Origin: Oscillospiraceae bacterium
GTDB taxonomy: Bacteria > Bacillota > Clostridia > Oscillospirales > Oscillospiraceae
Length of the DNA: 64,000 nt
Direction of reading: 5' to 3'
Assembly: GCA_017435525.1 (NCBI GenBank)
Contig: JAFSEW010000060.1
Coordinates: forward strand, 1-64,000
Positions 8,050 through 15,738 of the stretch are shown piece after piece. Position 1 is the first letter of the stretch. Each line of letters starts with the position of its first letter. Below the pieces are notes generated by a model. The model saw nothing but the letters and a program-made list of their open reading frames with translations, was not told the origin of the DNA and did no database searches. The position numbers and the translations under genes were made by a program.

Positions 8050-8694
8050 CAATGGACAATTGACAATGGACAATGAGGGGATAACGGATTCTTCGACTCC
8101 CCTTCGACTACGCTCAGGGTCGCTCAGAATGACAGATAAAGGTCGAAGGCCAATTCTATCTCCGTCGTCCTGAGCAAGCGCAGCGCACCGAAGGACCCGC
8201 ATCCCCCGCGACTTCCCCGAAAAGGTACGGATTCTTCGACGCGCCTACGGCTTGCTCAGAATGACAGAAAAATGGGGAAAGCCCTCAAATCTCCTCTGTC
8301 ATTGCGAGGGCCTTTAGGCCCGTGGCAATCCGCCTCCCCCCGACTTCCATACGCAGAATCGACTTCCCCCGTAGGGCGGGGGCTTGCTCCCGCCGAACCC
8401 GAATTCCATACGCCAAATCGACTTCCCTGTAGGGGCGGCCATTGGCCGTCCGCTACCCGCTGCAATTCCGCAACCCGGTAACGGACGAGCAATGCTCGCC
8501 CCTACACGCCTCCCCCGAATTCCATACGCCAATCCGAATTTTCCCCCCGTAGGGGAGGGTCTTGACCCTCCCGCCGACTTCCCCAAAGAGTTACGGATTC
8601 TTCGACGCTATTTAAAAAAATCGGCGTAGCCGATACCATAATTGTCAATTGTCCATTGTCAATTGTCCATTCCGAATTCCCTGCCTGCTCCCAA
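8050..8694. repeat. Dense repeat mosaic, end of phage module
   Basis: No gene is seen in about 650 bp. Content: F1 array (about 8043-8077), an F2 with an internally duplicated arm (about 8085-8134), an inverted F2 (about 8161-8200), F2 (about 8226-8267), F3 (about 8297-8334), F4 palindromes at about 8371-8394, 8429-8456, 8476-8506 and 8551-8574, and half of an F8 element with the hairpin ATCGGCGTAGCCGAT next to a reversed F1 array (about 8608-8670). CCATACGC (F6) linkers separate the units. Confidence 0.85.
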
Positions 8695-8727
8695 CAAAAA
8701 GGGAGCAGCCCTCCCGGGCCGCTCCCA
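8695..8727 (-). terminator. Terminator of the GH3-symporter operon
   Basis: Read on the minus strand, GGGAGCGGCCC and GGGCTGCTCCC form a stem with a GGGA loop, followed by TTTTTG. It begins a few bases after the symporter stop codon. Confidence 0.8.
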
Positions 8728-8732
8728 ATCCC

Positions 8733-10136
8733 TCAATATTTCCGGCTCAGCAGTTTCTCTGCTTCCGCTCTGGTAATCTCTCCGGCGTTGCACTTTGCCA
8801 TGATCTGCACATCCTTGTCATTGAGCTTGTAGCCCAGGTAGAAGAATGTGGAAATAATCATGCCAATCACCGGCACCAGGGCATACACAATCCAAAGTCC
8901 GTTCAGCGCCGCATCCGGCTGCCGCACACCCAGCTGCGCCAGGGCCTCGAAGCTCTCTGCCTCCACGGTGATCCAGCTAAACAGCCCCAGCAGGAACAGC
9001 GCCAGGGAAGAGCTGACAGCTCCCGTAATCTTGACAGAGAAGGTCTGAATGGCAAAGGTGATACCCTTGGCACTGATGCCGCTTTTGAACTGACCGTACT
9101 CGGCGCAGTCGGGGGTAAACATGAACGCCAGCACGCCCACCAGACACATGGGCACCGCCCGGATGCAGGTCATAACGAGAAATGCCGTTTTCTGCTCCCA
9201 GCCCACAAAATAGATCAAAAGACCCGACACAATATTGACAATATTGCACCAGAACAGCACCTTGAATTTATCCGCCTTCTTGAGAATCGAGGGCATCAGC
9301 ATCGCCGCAATAACACCGGGCACCATGCCCAAAAGGTTCAGCAAAATGCTGTAATTCACATCGTGAAACAGATAAAACGACACAAACAGCGTCACCGCCG
9401 CGGAGGTTTTCAGGGCATCGGTAGCCATGTAGCCGCCGTAGTAGGTCAGCAGATACTTGTTGGATTTCAGGTAGGTAAACATCTGCTTAAAGCTGAAATC
9501 CCCCGTATCCTTTTCCGGGTCATAGTTGCGCTCCTTGCAGAAGATGCACATGGGCACCATGGTCAGGGCCGAGAATATGGAAAGAATTGCCACCGCAGCC
9601 GTAAAGGTCATCTTGAAAGCAGAGCCAATCATCAGCGGCAGCGCCACGGAGCACAGCAGGTAGCCCGCCCCGGAGAACACCCGGTTGACGCTGAGCAGCA
9701 GGTTGCGCTCCCGCAGATCGTCGGTCATGGTGTTGAGCATGGAGTAGGCGGGCACATCCGTCAATGTGTAAACGGTGTCCCACAGTAAATAGGCCACAGC
9801 AAACCATACAAGCTTCACCGTCTCGGAAGCTTGCGGAATGGCAAACACCGCGATGGTCACAAAGGGGATGCCAATGACGCTGATGCGCACCCAGGGCAGA
9901 CCCTTCAGACCGGATTTGAACTTCACCTTGTCGAAAATATAGCCGAAAATGGGGTCATTCACCGCGTCCCAGATCTTCACGATAGCCAGCACCAGGGCCA
10001 CCTTACCCAGGTTGATGCCCTGCATGGCAAGATAAGTGGACAGGAACAAAAATGTAATGTTGTAGTACACATTCTGTCCCACAAAATAGCTCCAGTAGCT
10101 GAGCCGTTCGCCAAAGGTTGTCATGTATCGTTTCAT
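8733..10136 (-). CDS. GPH-family sugar:cation symporter (MFS)
   Basis: 467 residues. It is a polytopic membrane protein with about 12 hydrophobic helices. Features of the glycoside-pentoside-hexuronide:cation symporter family are the N-terminal GERLSYWSYFVGQN helix, WDAVNDPIFGYIFDK (the conserved D-P-GY motif for cation/sugar coupling), YTLTDVPAYSML and the late CAEYGQFKSG motif. It should import an oligosaccharide or glycoside with Na+ or H+. The start at 10136 is chosen because its ATG overlaps the TGA of the upstream glycosidase and a GGAGG lies 6 nt before it. The pairing implies uptake of a beta-glycoside that is hydrolysed in the cytoplasm. Confidence 0.9.
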   Translation of the reverse strand: MKRYMTTFGERLSYWSYFVGQNVYYNITFLFLSTYLAMQGINLGKVALVLAIVKIWDAVNDPIFGYIFDKVKFKSGLKGLPWVRISVIGIPFVTIAVFAIPQASETVKLVWFAVAYLLWDTVYTLTDVPAYSMLNTMTDDLRERNLLLSVNRVFSGAGYLLCSVALPLMIGSAFKMTFTAAVAILSIFSALTMVPMCIFCKERNYDPEKDTGDFSFKQMFTYLKSNKYLLTYYGGYMATDALKTSAAVTLFVSFYLFHDVNYSILLNLLGMVPGVIAAMLMPSILKKADKFKVLFWCNIVNIVSGLLIYFVGWEQKTAFLVMTCIRAVPMCLVGVLAFMFTPDCAEYGQFKSGISAKGITFAIQTFSVKITGAVSSSLALFLLGLFSWITVEAESFEALAQLGVRQPDAALNGLWIVYALVPVIGMIISTFFYLGYKLNDKDVQIMAKCNAGEITRAEAEKLLSRKY

Positions 10137-12523
10137 AGCTGCCTCCAATCGATGATGTGCTGCAAAATGCCCTTGGCGCATTGCTGCAGCTCGCCCAAAG
10201 TGATGCCCCCCTCTTTGCCAAGGGTGGCAAGGAGCGTGCCGTCGGGACGCTTCCCGGGGTCAATGTAACGGCCGCCGGGCATCAGCACATCCACCCGCGC
10301 CCTTACCCGGTAGGCGTTGCTGCGAAGCTTGGGGAATTCCGGGCTGCGGCGGTACTGCATCCACCAGTCGGTGATCACATTGCCCTGGTAGCCCCATTCC
10401 CCACGGAGGATGGTCGCCACCAAGTCGTAGTGATAGTGGGCCCAAACGCCGTTGATTTTGTTGTAGCTGGTCATGATGTTTCGGGGAGACGCTTCCTTTA
10501 CGCAGATCTCAAAGCCTCTCAGATAAATCTCCCGCAGCGCCCGCTGGCTTACCACAGAATCATTGCTCCGGCGGTTGAATTCCTGGTTGTTGCAGGCAAA
10601 ATGCTTGGGGCAGGCGCTAACGCGCTGACTTTGCAGGCCCCGGACCTGTGCCGCGGCGATCTTGCCGGTAAGCAGGGGATCTTCGGAGAAATATTCAAAG
10701 TTGCGCCCGCAAAGCGGATTGCGGTGGATGTTCATGCCGGGAGCCAGCAAAACATCGGAGCCCTTTTCCTTCATCTCCGCGCCCACCGCAGAGAAAACCT
10801 GCTCCATCAGCCCCTCGTCAAAGCTGCAGGCCAGGCTCGTTCCGATGGGCAGCAAGGAGCAGCTGTCATACAGGCGAATACCCGAAGGGCCGTCGGTGGT
10901 GACAATCACAGGCACACCCTTTTCCCGAAGACTTTCCGTCACGCCGCCGTAGATACCGGCGTTACCCTTGGCACCCAGAGGGTGATTCATAATGTAGCCG
11001 CCCCGACTGATGGCTTCCAGCTCTTCGTTACTCAGCTGGGCTACAAAGGCATCCAGGGAAACCTCCCCCTTCTGCACATCCGAAAGCTTGTAGCCCTTGT
11101 CCCCGGTGGGGAAAATCTCCTTGGGCAGATTGCGCTCAATCCGCCGGGCCAAATCCACGGTGGAGGCAGCGGCTCTGCGGGGAATCCGGTTGCAGTCCCC
11201 GTCCATTTCCTGCCGTGCCAGAATGGGGAAGCTCTTCTTCGGGGCAGCCGCCTCCTGCACCCGCTGCATCACCAGGGGATTTTCATAGCTGCGCTCCGCC
11301 ACCATCTCCCCGTGCCGCACATCGCCGCCTAAGTAAAATTCGTAAGTACCGGGCACAATCACCCAGGCGTTTTTCGCCCCGGCCAGACCGCAGTCATCGA
11401 ATACCGCCAGCAGATTCTCCGGCACCGTCAGCAGCAATTCCTGACTCTCTCCGGGAGCCAGTACCGCCGTCTTTCCGAAAGCCACCAATTCCCGCTCCGG
11501 AGCGCCCAGGGCGCCGCAGGGCTTTTTCACATACAGCAGCGCCGTCTCCCGTCCGGGATACACGCCGATGTTGGTCACGGTAATGTAGAACCGCAGCCCT
11601 TCGTGGCGGCAGTCCAGGGCAAATTTGGTGTAGCTGAGGCCGTGTCCAAAGGGGAAGCGGACTTTATCCTTGGCAAAGGTTTCAAAATACCGGTAGCCCA
11701 CATAGATGTCCTCCCGGTATTCGTTTCTCAGGAAGCCGCCGAAGCAGTCGGCGCTGGGGTAGTCCTCGTAGGAATTGGCAACGGTGTCCGTGAGCCGTCC
11801 CGAGGGATTTTCCTTGCCCGTCAGCAGGTCGGCGGCGGCGTTGCCCATCTCCATGCCGCCCTGCCACAGCACCAGCACCGCACCCAGAGGATACTCTTCC
11901 AGGAAGGAAAGATCCATCACAGCGCCGATGTTCAATAGCAGCACCGCCTCCGGGAACTTGGCCGTCACCAGATGGAGCATGTGCTTTTCTTCTTCCGTCA
12001 GATAGAAGCTGCCGGGTTTGCGTACATTCTCCCGATCCTCACCGGCGCTGCGGCCAATGACCACCACCGCCTGATCCGCTTCCACGCCGTCCAGAATCTC
12101 TTCCGTCAAGGGCATCTCCGGGAAAAACCGGGGCCACAGGCCCCAAACCTGGTCATCCACGGGATTTTCTTGGCAGAAAGCGCGATATTTCTCCGCCAAA
12201 GCCGCATCCAGCTTCAGGCCGGGACAGTTTTGGATGCCTTCATAAATGCTTACGGTGTAGGGGAAATTCACATCGCCCCCGGAGCCGTAGCCGGTGTAAA
12301 ACCCCTGCATCTGGCACCGGCCAAAGAGGGCCACCTTCGTCCCATGGGAAAGGGGCAGCACGCCGTTATTTTGCAGCAGCACAGCCCCCCGGGCAGCAGC
12401 AGAGCGCAGCAATGCGGGCATCCCCTCCGTCACAGACTTCACAGGGTTGTGATGATCCTGCGCCTGACTCAGAGCCCCGGCCATCTTCATAGCCCCGTCC
12501 ACGATTTTATTCAGCAATTTCAT
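10133..12523 (-). CDS. GH3 beta-glycosidase with swapped domain order
   Basis: 796 residues without a signal peptide, so cytoplasmic. The (alpha/beta)6 GH3 C-terminal-type domain comes first (GAVLLQNNGVLPL, VVVIGRSAGEDREN, VLVLWQGGMEMGNAAADLLTGKENPSGRL), then a fibronectin-III-like segment (GYRYFETF ... FPFGHGLSYTKF, VTNIGVYPGRE), and the catalytic TIM-barrel domain comes last (VTTDGPSGIRL, LLAPGMNIHRNPLCGRNFEYFSEDP, CPKHFACNNQEFNRR). The nucleophile is D719 in NVITDWW. Reversed order is known for some ruminal beta-glucosidases. I chose the ATG at 12523 because GGAGG lies 8 nt upstream. The substrate is probably a beta-glucoside or related glycoside; the exact sugar cannot be read. Confidence 0.9.
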   Translation of the reverse strand: MKLLNKIVDGAMKMAGALSQAQDHHNPVKSVTEGMPALLRSAAARGAVLLQNNGVLPLSHGTKVALFGRCQMQGFYTGYGSGGDVNFPYTVSIYEGIQNCPGLKLDAALAEKYRAFCQENPVDDQVWGLWPRFFPEMPLTEEILDGVEADQAVVVIGRSAGEDRENVRKPGSFYLTEEEKHMLHLVTAKFPEAVLLLNIGAVMDLSFLEEYPLGAVLVLWQGGMEMGNAAADLLTGKENPSGRLTDTVANSYEDYPSADCFGGFLRNEYREDIYVGYRYFETFAKDKVRFPFGHGLSYTKFALDCRHEGLRFYITVTNIGVYPGRETALLYVKKPCGALGAPERELVAFGKTAVLAPGESQELLLTVPENLLAVFDDCGLAGAKNAWVIVPGTYEFYLGGDVRHGEMVAERSYENPLVMQRVQEAAAPKKSFPILARQEMDGDCNRIPRRAAASTVDLARRIERNLPKEIFPTGDKGYKLSDVQKGEVSLDAFVAQLSNEELEAISRGGYIMNHPLGAKGNAGIYGGVTESLREKGVPVIVTTDGPSGIRLYDSCSLLPIGTSLACSFDEGLMEQVFSAVGAEMKEKGSDVLLAPGMNIHRNPLCGRNFEYFSEDPLLTGKIAAAQVRGLQSQRVSACPKHFACNNQEFNRRSNDSVVSQRALREIYLRGFEICVKEASPRNIMTSYNKINGVWAHYHYDLVATILRGEWGYQGNVITDWWMQYRRSPEFPKLRSNAYRVRARVDVLMPGGRYIDPGKRPDGTLLATLGKEGGITLGELQQCAKGILQHIIDWRQL

Positions 12524-12561
12524 GGAAAAATCCTCCACATTTCCCATAATTTCTCACCGTA

Positions 12562-12590
12562 ATCCTACCATTTCCTCCACCTCTTGTCAA
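12562..12590 (-). promoter_or_regulatory. Promoter of the GH3-symporter operon
   Basis: On the minus strand there is TTGACA, a 17-nt spacer and TAGGAT, about 40 nt upstream of the GH3 start codon. Confidence 0.65.
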
Positions 12591-12828
12591 TCCCCCCGGC
12601 GTGCCGCCGACTTCCATACGCCAATCCGAAAGAGATACGGATTCTTCGACGCGCCTACGGCTTGCTCAGAATGACATGCAAAACGGGGAAAACCCTCAAA
12701 TTTCCTCTGTCGTCCTGAGCGAGCGCAGCGAGTCGAAGGACCCGCATCTCCATTACCCCGGTACGATTTTCTTACCCGGCACGGGAGGCTCAAGAGCCGC
12801 CCCTACAAATCCCCCCGACAAAATCCCC
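12591..12828. repeat. Repeat mosaic between GH3 and tRNA-Gly
   Basis: No gene is seen. It contains an inverted F2 pair (about 12637-12744: the first arm is of the ATTCT/AGAAT type and the second of the GTCCT/AGGAC type) and an F4-type palindrome GGGAGGCTCAAGAGCC (about 12783-12806), joined by CCATACGC linkers. Confidence 0.8.
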
Positions 12829-12857
12829 TTGCATTTTCCATCCGTACCTGTTATAAT
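12829..12857 (+). promoter_or_regulatory. Promoter of tRNA-Gly
   Basis: TTGCAT (12829-12834), a 17-nt spacer and TATAAT (12852-12857), ending 11 nt before the tRNA. This is a near-consensus sigma-A promoter. Confidence 0.85.
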
Positions 12858-12868
12858 ACCCCCATCAC

Positions 12869-12942
12869 GCAGGGTTCGTATATCGGTAATACAACGGCTT
12901 CCCAAGCCGTGAAGGCGGGTTCGACTCCCGTACCCTGCTCCA
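12869..12942 (+). tRNA. tRNA-Gly (anticodon CCC)
   Basis: A 74-nt cloverleaf. The acceptor stem is GCAGGGT/ACCCTGC. The anticodon arm ACGGC-TTCCCAA-GCCGT gives anticodon CCC, which reads GGG. The T-arm is GCGGG-TTCGACT-CCCGT, the discriminator base is T, and the CCA end is encoded. Its own promoter and terminator flank it, so it is a single-gene unit. Confidence 0.93.
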
Positions 12943-12944
12943 AA

Positions 12945-12980
12945 AAGAAGAGATGCCACTCCGGCATCTCTTCTTTTTTT
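12945..12980 (+). terminator. Terminator of tRNA-Gly
   Basis: A 13-bp stem, AAGAAGAGATGCC/GGCATCTCTTCTT, with a short loop and a T-run, starting 2 nt after the tRNA CCA. Confidence 0.9.
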
Positions 12981-13048
12981 GCACCCCATTTACAACCGCC
13001 CCACCGTGGTGTATACTGAAAACAATCCCCCGAATTCCCTACGCCCTT

Positions 13049-13096
13049 GGCTCCCTCTGATGAGGGAGCTGTCAGCGAAGCTGACTGAGGGAGAGA
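13049..13096. repeat. F5 repeat (CTCCCTC/GAGGGAG hairpin)
   Basis: This 48-bp unit starts GGCTCCCTCTGATGAGGGAG and ends CTGACTGAGGGAGAG. It can pair CTCCCTC with either of two GAGGGAG copies, plus CAGC/GCTG. Near-identical copies occur at 22787-22834 and 23196-23243. It lies in the leader of the aminotransferase gene. Confidence 0.8.
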
Positions 13097-13134
13097 ACCC
13101 GACTTCCATACGCCAATTCCAAAGGAGGACCCCC

Positions 13135-14304
13135 ATGGAACAGTTCAACCGCAATATCACCGGCCTGACCCCTTCCGCGTCCATTGAATTCATGGCCAAG
13201 GCCAAGGCGCTCCAGGCCCAGGGTCTGGATGTGATCAACCTGGCAGGAGGCGAGCCGGATTTCGATACCCCCGCCCCCATTATCGAGGAAGCCTGCCGCC
13301 AGATGCGCGCGGGCTTCACCCATTACACCGTGGGCCAGGGCCTGCCGGAGCTGCGGGCGCGGATTGCCCGGAAGCTTCTGGAAGAAAACGCCGCCCCCTA
13401 CGATGCCGATGAGATTATCGTCACCCCCGGCGGCAAGAATGCCATTTATCTTGCCATCAGCACCCTCTTAAACCCCGGCGACGAGGTGCTGTACCTGGAC
13501 CCTGCCTGGGTGTCCTATGTGCCCATGATTGAAGCCGCCGGAGGCAAGGCGGTGCCGGTGGTGCTGCGTTATGAAAAGGGCTACCGCATCGAGTCCGCAG
13601 CCCTGGAAGCCGCGGTGACGGAGCGCACCAAGCTTCTCATCGTCAATTACCCCAATAACCCCACCGGCAAAGTGCTCACCCGCCCCGAAGCCAAGATTCT
13701 GGAGCAGTTCCTGCTGCGGCATAAAGATGTGATCCTGCTGTCCGACGAGATCTACGAGCGCATCGTCTTCGACGGCAACACCACCGTCAGTCCCGCGTCT
13801 TTCCCCGCCATCCGTGACCGGGTCATTACCGTCAACGGCTTTTCCAAGAGCGTGGCCATGACAGGCTGGCGTCTGGGCTACCTGGCCGCCCCACGGCCCA
13901 TTGCCAGGCAGACCTATAAGCTCTACCAGCACTCTATCACCTGCGTCAGCGGCTTCATCCAGAAAGCCGCGGTGGTGGCCCTAGACTGTGCCGCGGAGAT
14001 AGAAGCCATGCGCGCATCCTACGCCCACCGGCGGGAACTGTTCTTCGCCGCCCTGAACGCCATCGACGGCGTGGAAGCCATGGCCCCGGAAGGCGCTTTC
14101 TACGCCTGGGTGCGCATCGAGAAGGGGGATATGGATTCCTTCGCCCTGTGCAATTATCTTCTGGAAGAAGCCATGGTGGTGGGCGTCCCCGGAGAATCCT
14201 ACGGCAGTGGCGGTGCCAAATGCGTCCGCTTCTCCTTCGCCACCGCCCTGGAAGACTTGCTGGAAGCCGCCCGCCGCATGAAAACCGCCCTGGACAAACT
14301 CTGA
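13135..14304 (+). CDS. Class I/II aminotransferase (aspartate aminotransferase-like)
   Basis: 389 residues, a PLP-dependent fold-type I enzyme. The Schiff-base lysine is K238 in NGFSKSVAMTGWRLGY. N174 in NYPNNPTGK and D204 in LLSDEIYER contact the cofactor. An arginine near the C-terminus in CVRFSF should bind the substrate carboxylate. AGGEPDFDTP near the N-terminus is typical of the AspB/PatA branch. It probably transaminates aspartate or aromatic amino acids with 2-oxoglutarate; specificity cannot be read. The start is the ATG at 13135 with AAAGGAGG 6 nt upstream; the frame open further upstream is F5 and F6 repeat DNA. Confidence 0.92.
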   Translation: MEQFNRNITGLTPSASIEFMAKAKALQAQGLDVINLAGGEPDFDTPAPIIEEACRQMRAGFTHYTVGQGLPELRARIARKLLEENAAPYDADEIIVTPGGKNAIYLAISTLLNPGDEVLYLDPAWVSYVPMIEAAGGKAVPVVLRYEKGYRIESAALEAAVTERTKLLIVNYPNNPTGKVLTRPEAKILEQFLLRHKDVILLSDEIYERIVFDGNTTVSPASFPAIRDRVITVNGFSKSVAMTGWRLGYLAAPRPIARQTYKLYQHSITCVSGFIQKAAVVALDCAAEIEAMRASYAHRRELFFAALNAIDGVEAMAPEGAFYAWVRIEKGDMDSFALCNYLLEEAMVVGVPGESYGSGGAKCVRFSFATALEDLLEAARRMKTALDKL

Positions 14305-14315
14305 AATTTACAGTT

Positions 14316-14349
14316 AAAAGCACCGCAGTACACACTGCGGTGCTTTTTC
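14316..14349 (+). terminator. Terminator of the aminotransferase gene
   Basis: AAAGCACCGCAGT and ACTGCGGTGCTTT form a 13-bp stem with a 4-nt loop, followed by TTTT, 12 nt after the stop codon. Confidence 0.9.
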
Positions 14350-14752
14350 ACGCCCCCCAATTCCAATCCAACGCGCTTCGTCCCCTCACCGTAGGGGGCG
14401 GCGCCCTCGACGCCCCGCTACCGGCTCACAGTTACGCAGAAAGCACGGATTCTTCGACGCGCCTTCGGCTTGCTCAGAATGACAGCTAAAAGGGGAAAGC
14501 CCTCAAGTTTCCGCTGTCGTCCTGAGCAAGCGCAGCGCGCCGAAGGACCCGTTCTCTCCTTAAAAGGTAACGGATTCTTCGACGCGCCTTCGGCTTGCTC
14601 AGAATGACAGCAAAAAACGGAAAACTTTCAAGTTTCCTCCGTCGTCCTGAGCGAGCGCAGCGAGTCGAAGGACCCGCATCCCCCTAATTTACCAAATTTT
14701 GGAAAAAGTAACAAACAATAACAAAAAATGAAAGAAAACCGTTGATTTGTTG
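14350..14752. repeat. Repeat mosaic with two tandem F2 pairs (REPIN-like)
   Basis: No gene is seen. A GTAGGG palindrome lies at about 14391-14423. Two complete inverted F2 pairs follow in tandem, 14446-14551 and 14571-14676. In each, the left arm is of the ATTCT/AGAAT type, the right arm is of the GTCCT/AGGAC type, and about 40 nt separates them. From 14690 the sequence turns AT-rich and becomes the promoter region of the next operon. Confidence 0.85.
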
Positions 14753-14780
14753 TTGCCATTGCAAAAGATTTTCTTATAAT
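14753..14780 (+). promoter_or_regulatory. Promoter of the coiled-coil/signal peptidase operon
   Basis: TTGCCA (14753-14758), a 16-nt spacer and TATAAT (14775-14780) in an AT-rich stretch, about 57 nt before the GTG start. Confidence 0.75.
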
Positions 14781-14836
14781 ATAAAATTAGTTTACTTTGG
14801 GGTCGTATATTTATTTTTGGAAAGGGGTGTCCGATC

Positions 14837-15148
14837 GTGACGGAAAAGGAGCTGCGCAAACTCAACCGCTATCAGCTTCTGGAGCTGCTGGTGATGCAGA
14901 CAGAGCGTGCGGAAAAGCTGCAGAAGCAGCTGGAGCGTGCCGAAGCGCAGTTCAACGATCAGGACATCCGGCTCACGGCCCTGGGCTCCATTGCGGAAGC
15001 ATCCTTGCAGCTGCATGGGGTCTTTGAAGCAGCCCAGGCAGCGGCGGACGCCTATCTGGAATCCGCCCGGACCCAGGCGGAAGAAATCCTGGAAAATGCC
15101 CGCAAAAAAGCGGAGCAGATCCTCACCGAAGCCCAAAACAGCCTATGA
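14837..15148 (+). CDS. Coiled-coil protein, function unknown
   Basis: 103 residues from a GTG preceded by AAAGGGG. It begins TEKELRKLNRYQLLELLVMQ and continues as one long amphipathic helix rich in Ala, Glu and Lys, with no membrane segment. Its C-terminal half (AEEILENARKKAEQILTEAQ) resembles ATP-synthase b-subunit or V-type subunit H coiled coils, but the first part does not. I do not recognise a function. The stop overlaps the signal peptidase start (ATGA), which suggests that it acts with or is co-regulated with the peptidase. Confidence 0.7.
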   Translation: MTEKELRKLNRYQLLELLVMQTERAEKLQKQLERAEAQFNDQDIRLTALGSIAEASLQLHGVFEAAQAAADAYLESARTQAEEILENARKKAEQILTEAQNSL

Positions 15149-15738
15149 AACGATACACAGGAAAAAAGGTCCATGAGCTTCCCGCCCTGGACCAGCTGAA
15201 AAAAGAACTGAAGCGGGAGCAGTACCACCGGCGTTTCAAGCGTCTGCTGCGCTCTACCGTCAGCACATTGATCGTGGTGGCGGCGGTGGCGGCCCTGATC
15301 GCAACGCTGCTGCTGCCGGTGCTGCAGATCGCGGGTACCAGCATGGAGCCCAGCCTGATGGATGGGGACATCGTGCTTCTGATGAAGACCGACCGCCTGA
15401 AAACCGGCGACCTCTGCGCGTTTTACTATTCCAATAAGATCCTCATCAAGCGGATCATCGCCACCCCCGGCGATTACATCTGGATCAACCCCGACGGCAC
15501 GGTGTACCTCAACGGCACGGAGCTGCCGGAGCCCTATGTGCAACAAAAAGCCCTGGGCGAATGCGATGTGGAGTTTCCCATGCAGATCATCGAAAAGAAC
15601 TATTTCATGATGGGCGACCAACGGGAGACTTCTATCGACAGCCGCAGCAGCGTCATCGGCAACATCGCCCAGGACCAGATCATCGGCAAAATCATCTGCA
15701 AATTCTGGCCCCTGAGCGAATTCACCTGGCTAAAATGA
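15145..15738 (+). CDS. lepB: Signal peptidase I
   Basis: 197 residues. One N-terminal transmembrane helix (about residues 38-60) is followed by the catalytic serine S66 in AGTSMEPSL and the general-base lysine K102 in ILIKRIIATPGD. A box E motif, GDQRETSIDSRS, lies near 158-168. It removes signal peptides from exported preproteins at the outer face of the membrane. Its position 0.8 kb before the pilus locus suggests that it may process the pilins there, as pilus-associated signal peptidases do, but it has its own promoter. The TGA is directly followed by an F1 heptad array. Confidence 0.93.
   Translation: MKRYTGKKVHELPALDQLKKELKREQYHRRFKRLLRSTVSTLIVVAAVAALIATLLLPVLQIAGTSMEPSLMDGDIVLLMKTDRLKTGDLCAFYYSNKILIKRIIATPGDYIWINPDGTVYLNGTELPEPYVQQKALGECDVEFPMQIIEKNYFMMGDQRETSIDSRSSVIGNIAQDQIIGKIICKFWPLSEFTWLK

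Noticed and set aside
8371..8574. F4 palindromes as rho-independent terminators
   Set aside because: They lack T-runs, occur in both orientations and in clusters between genes in any orientation, and even inside coding sequences.
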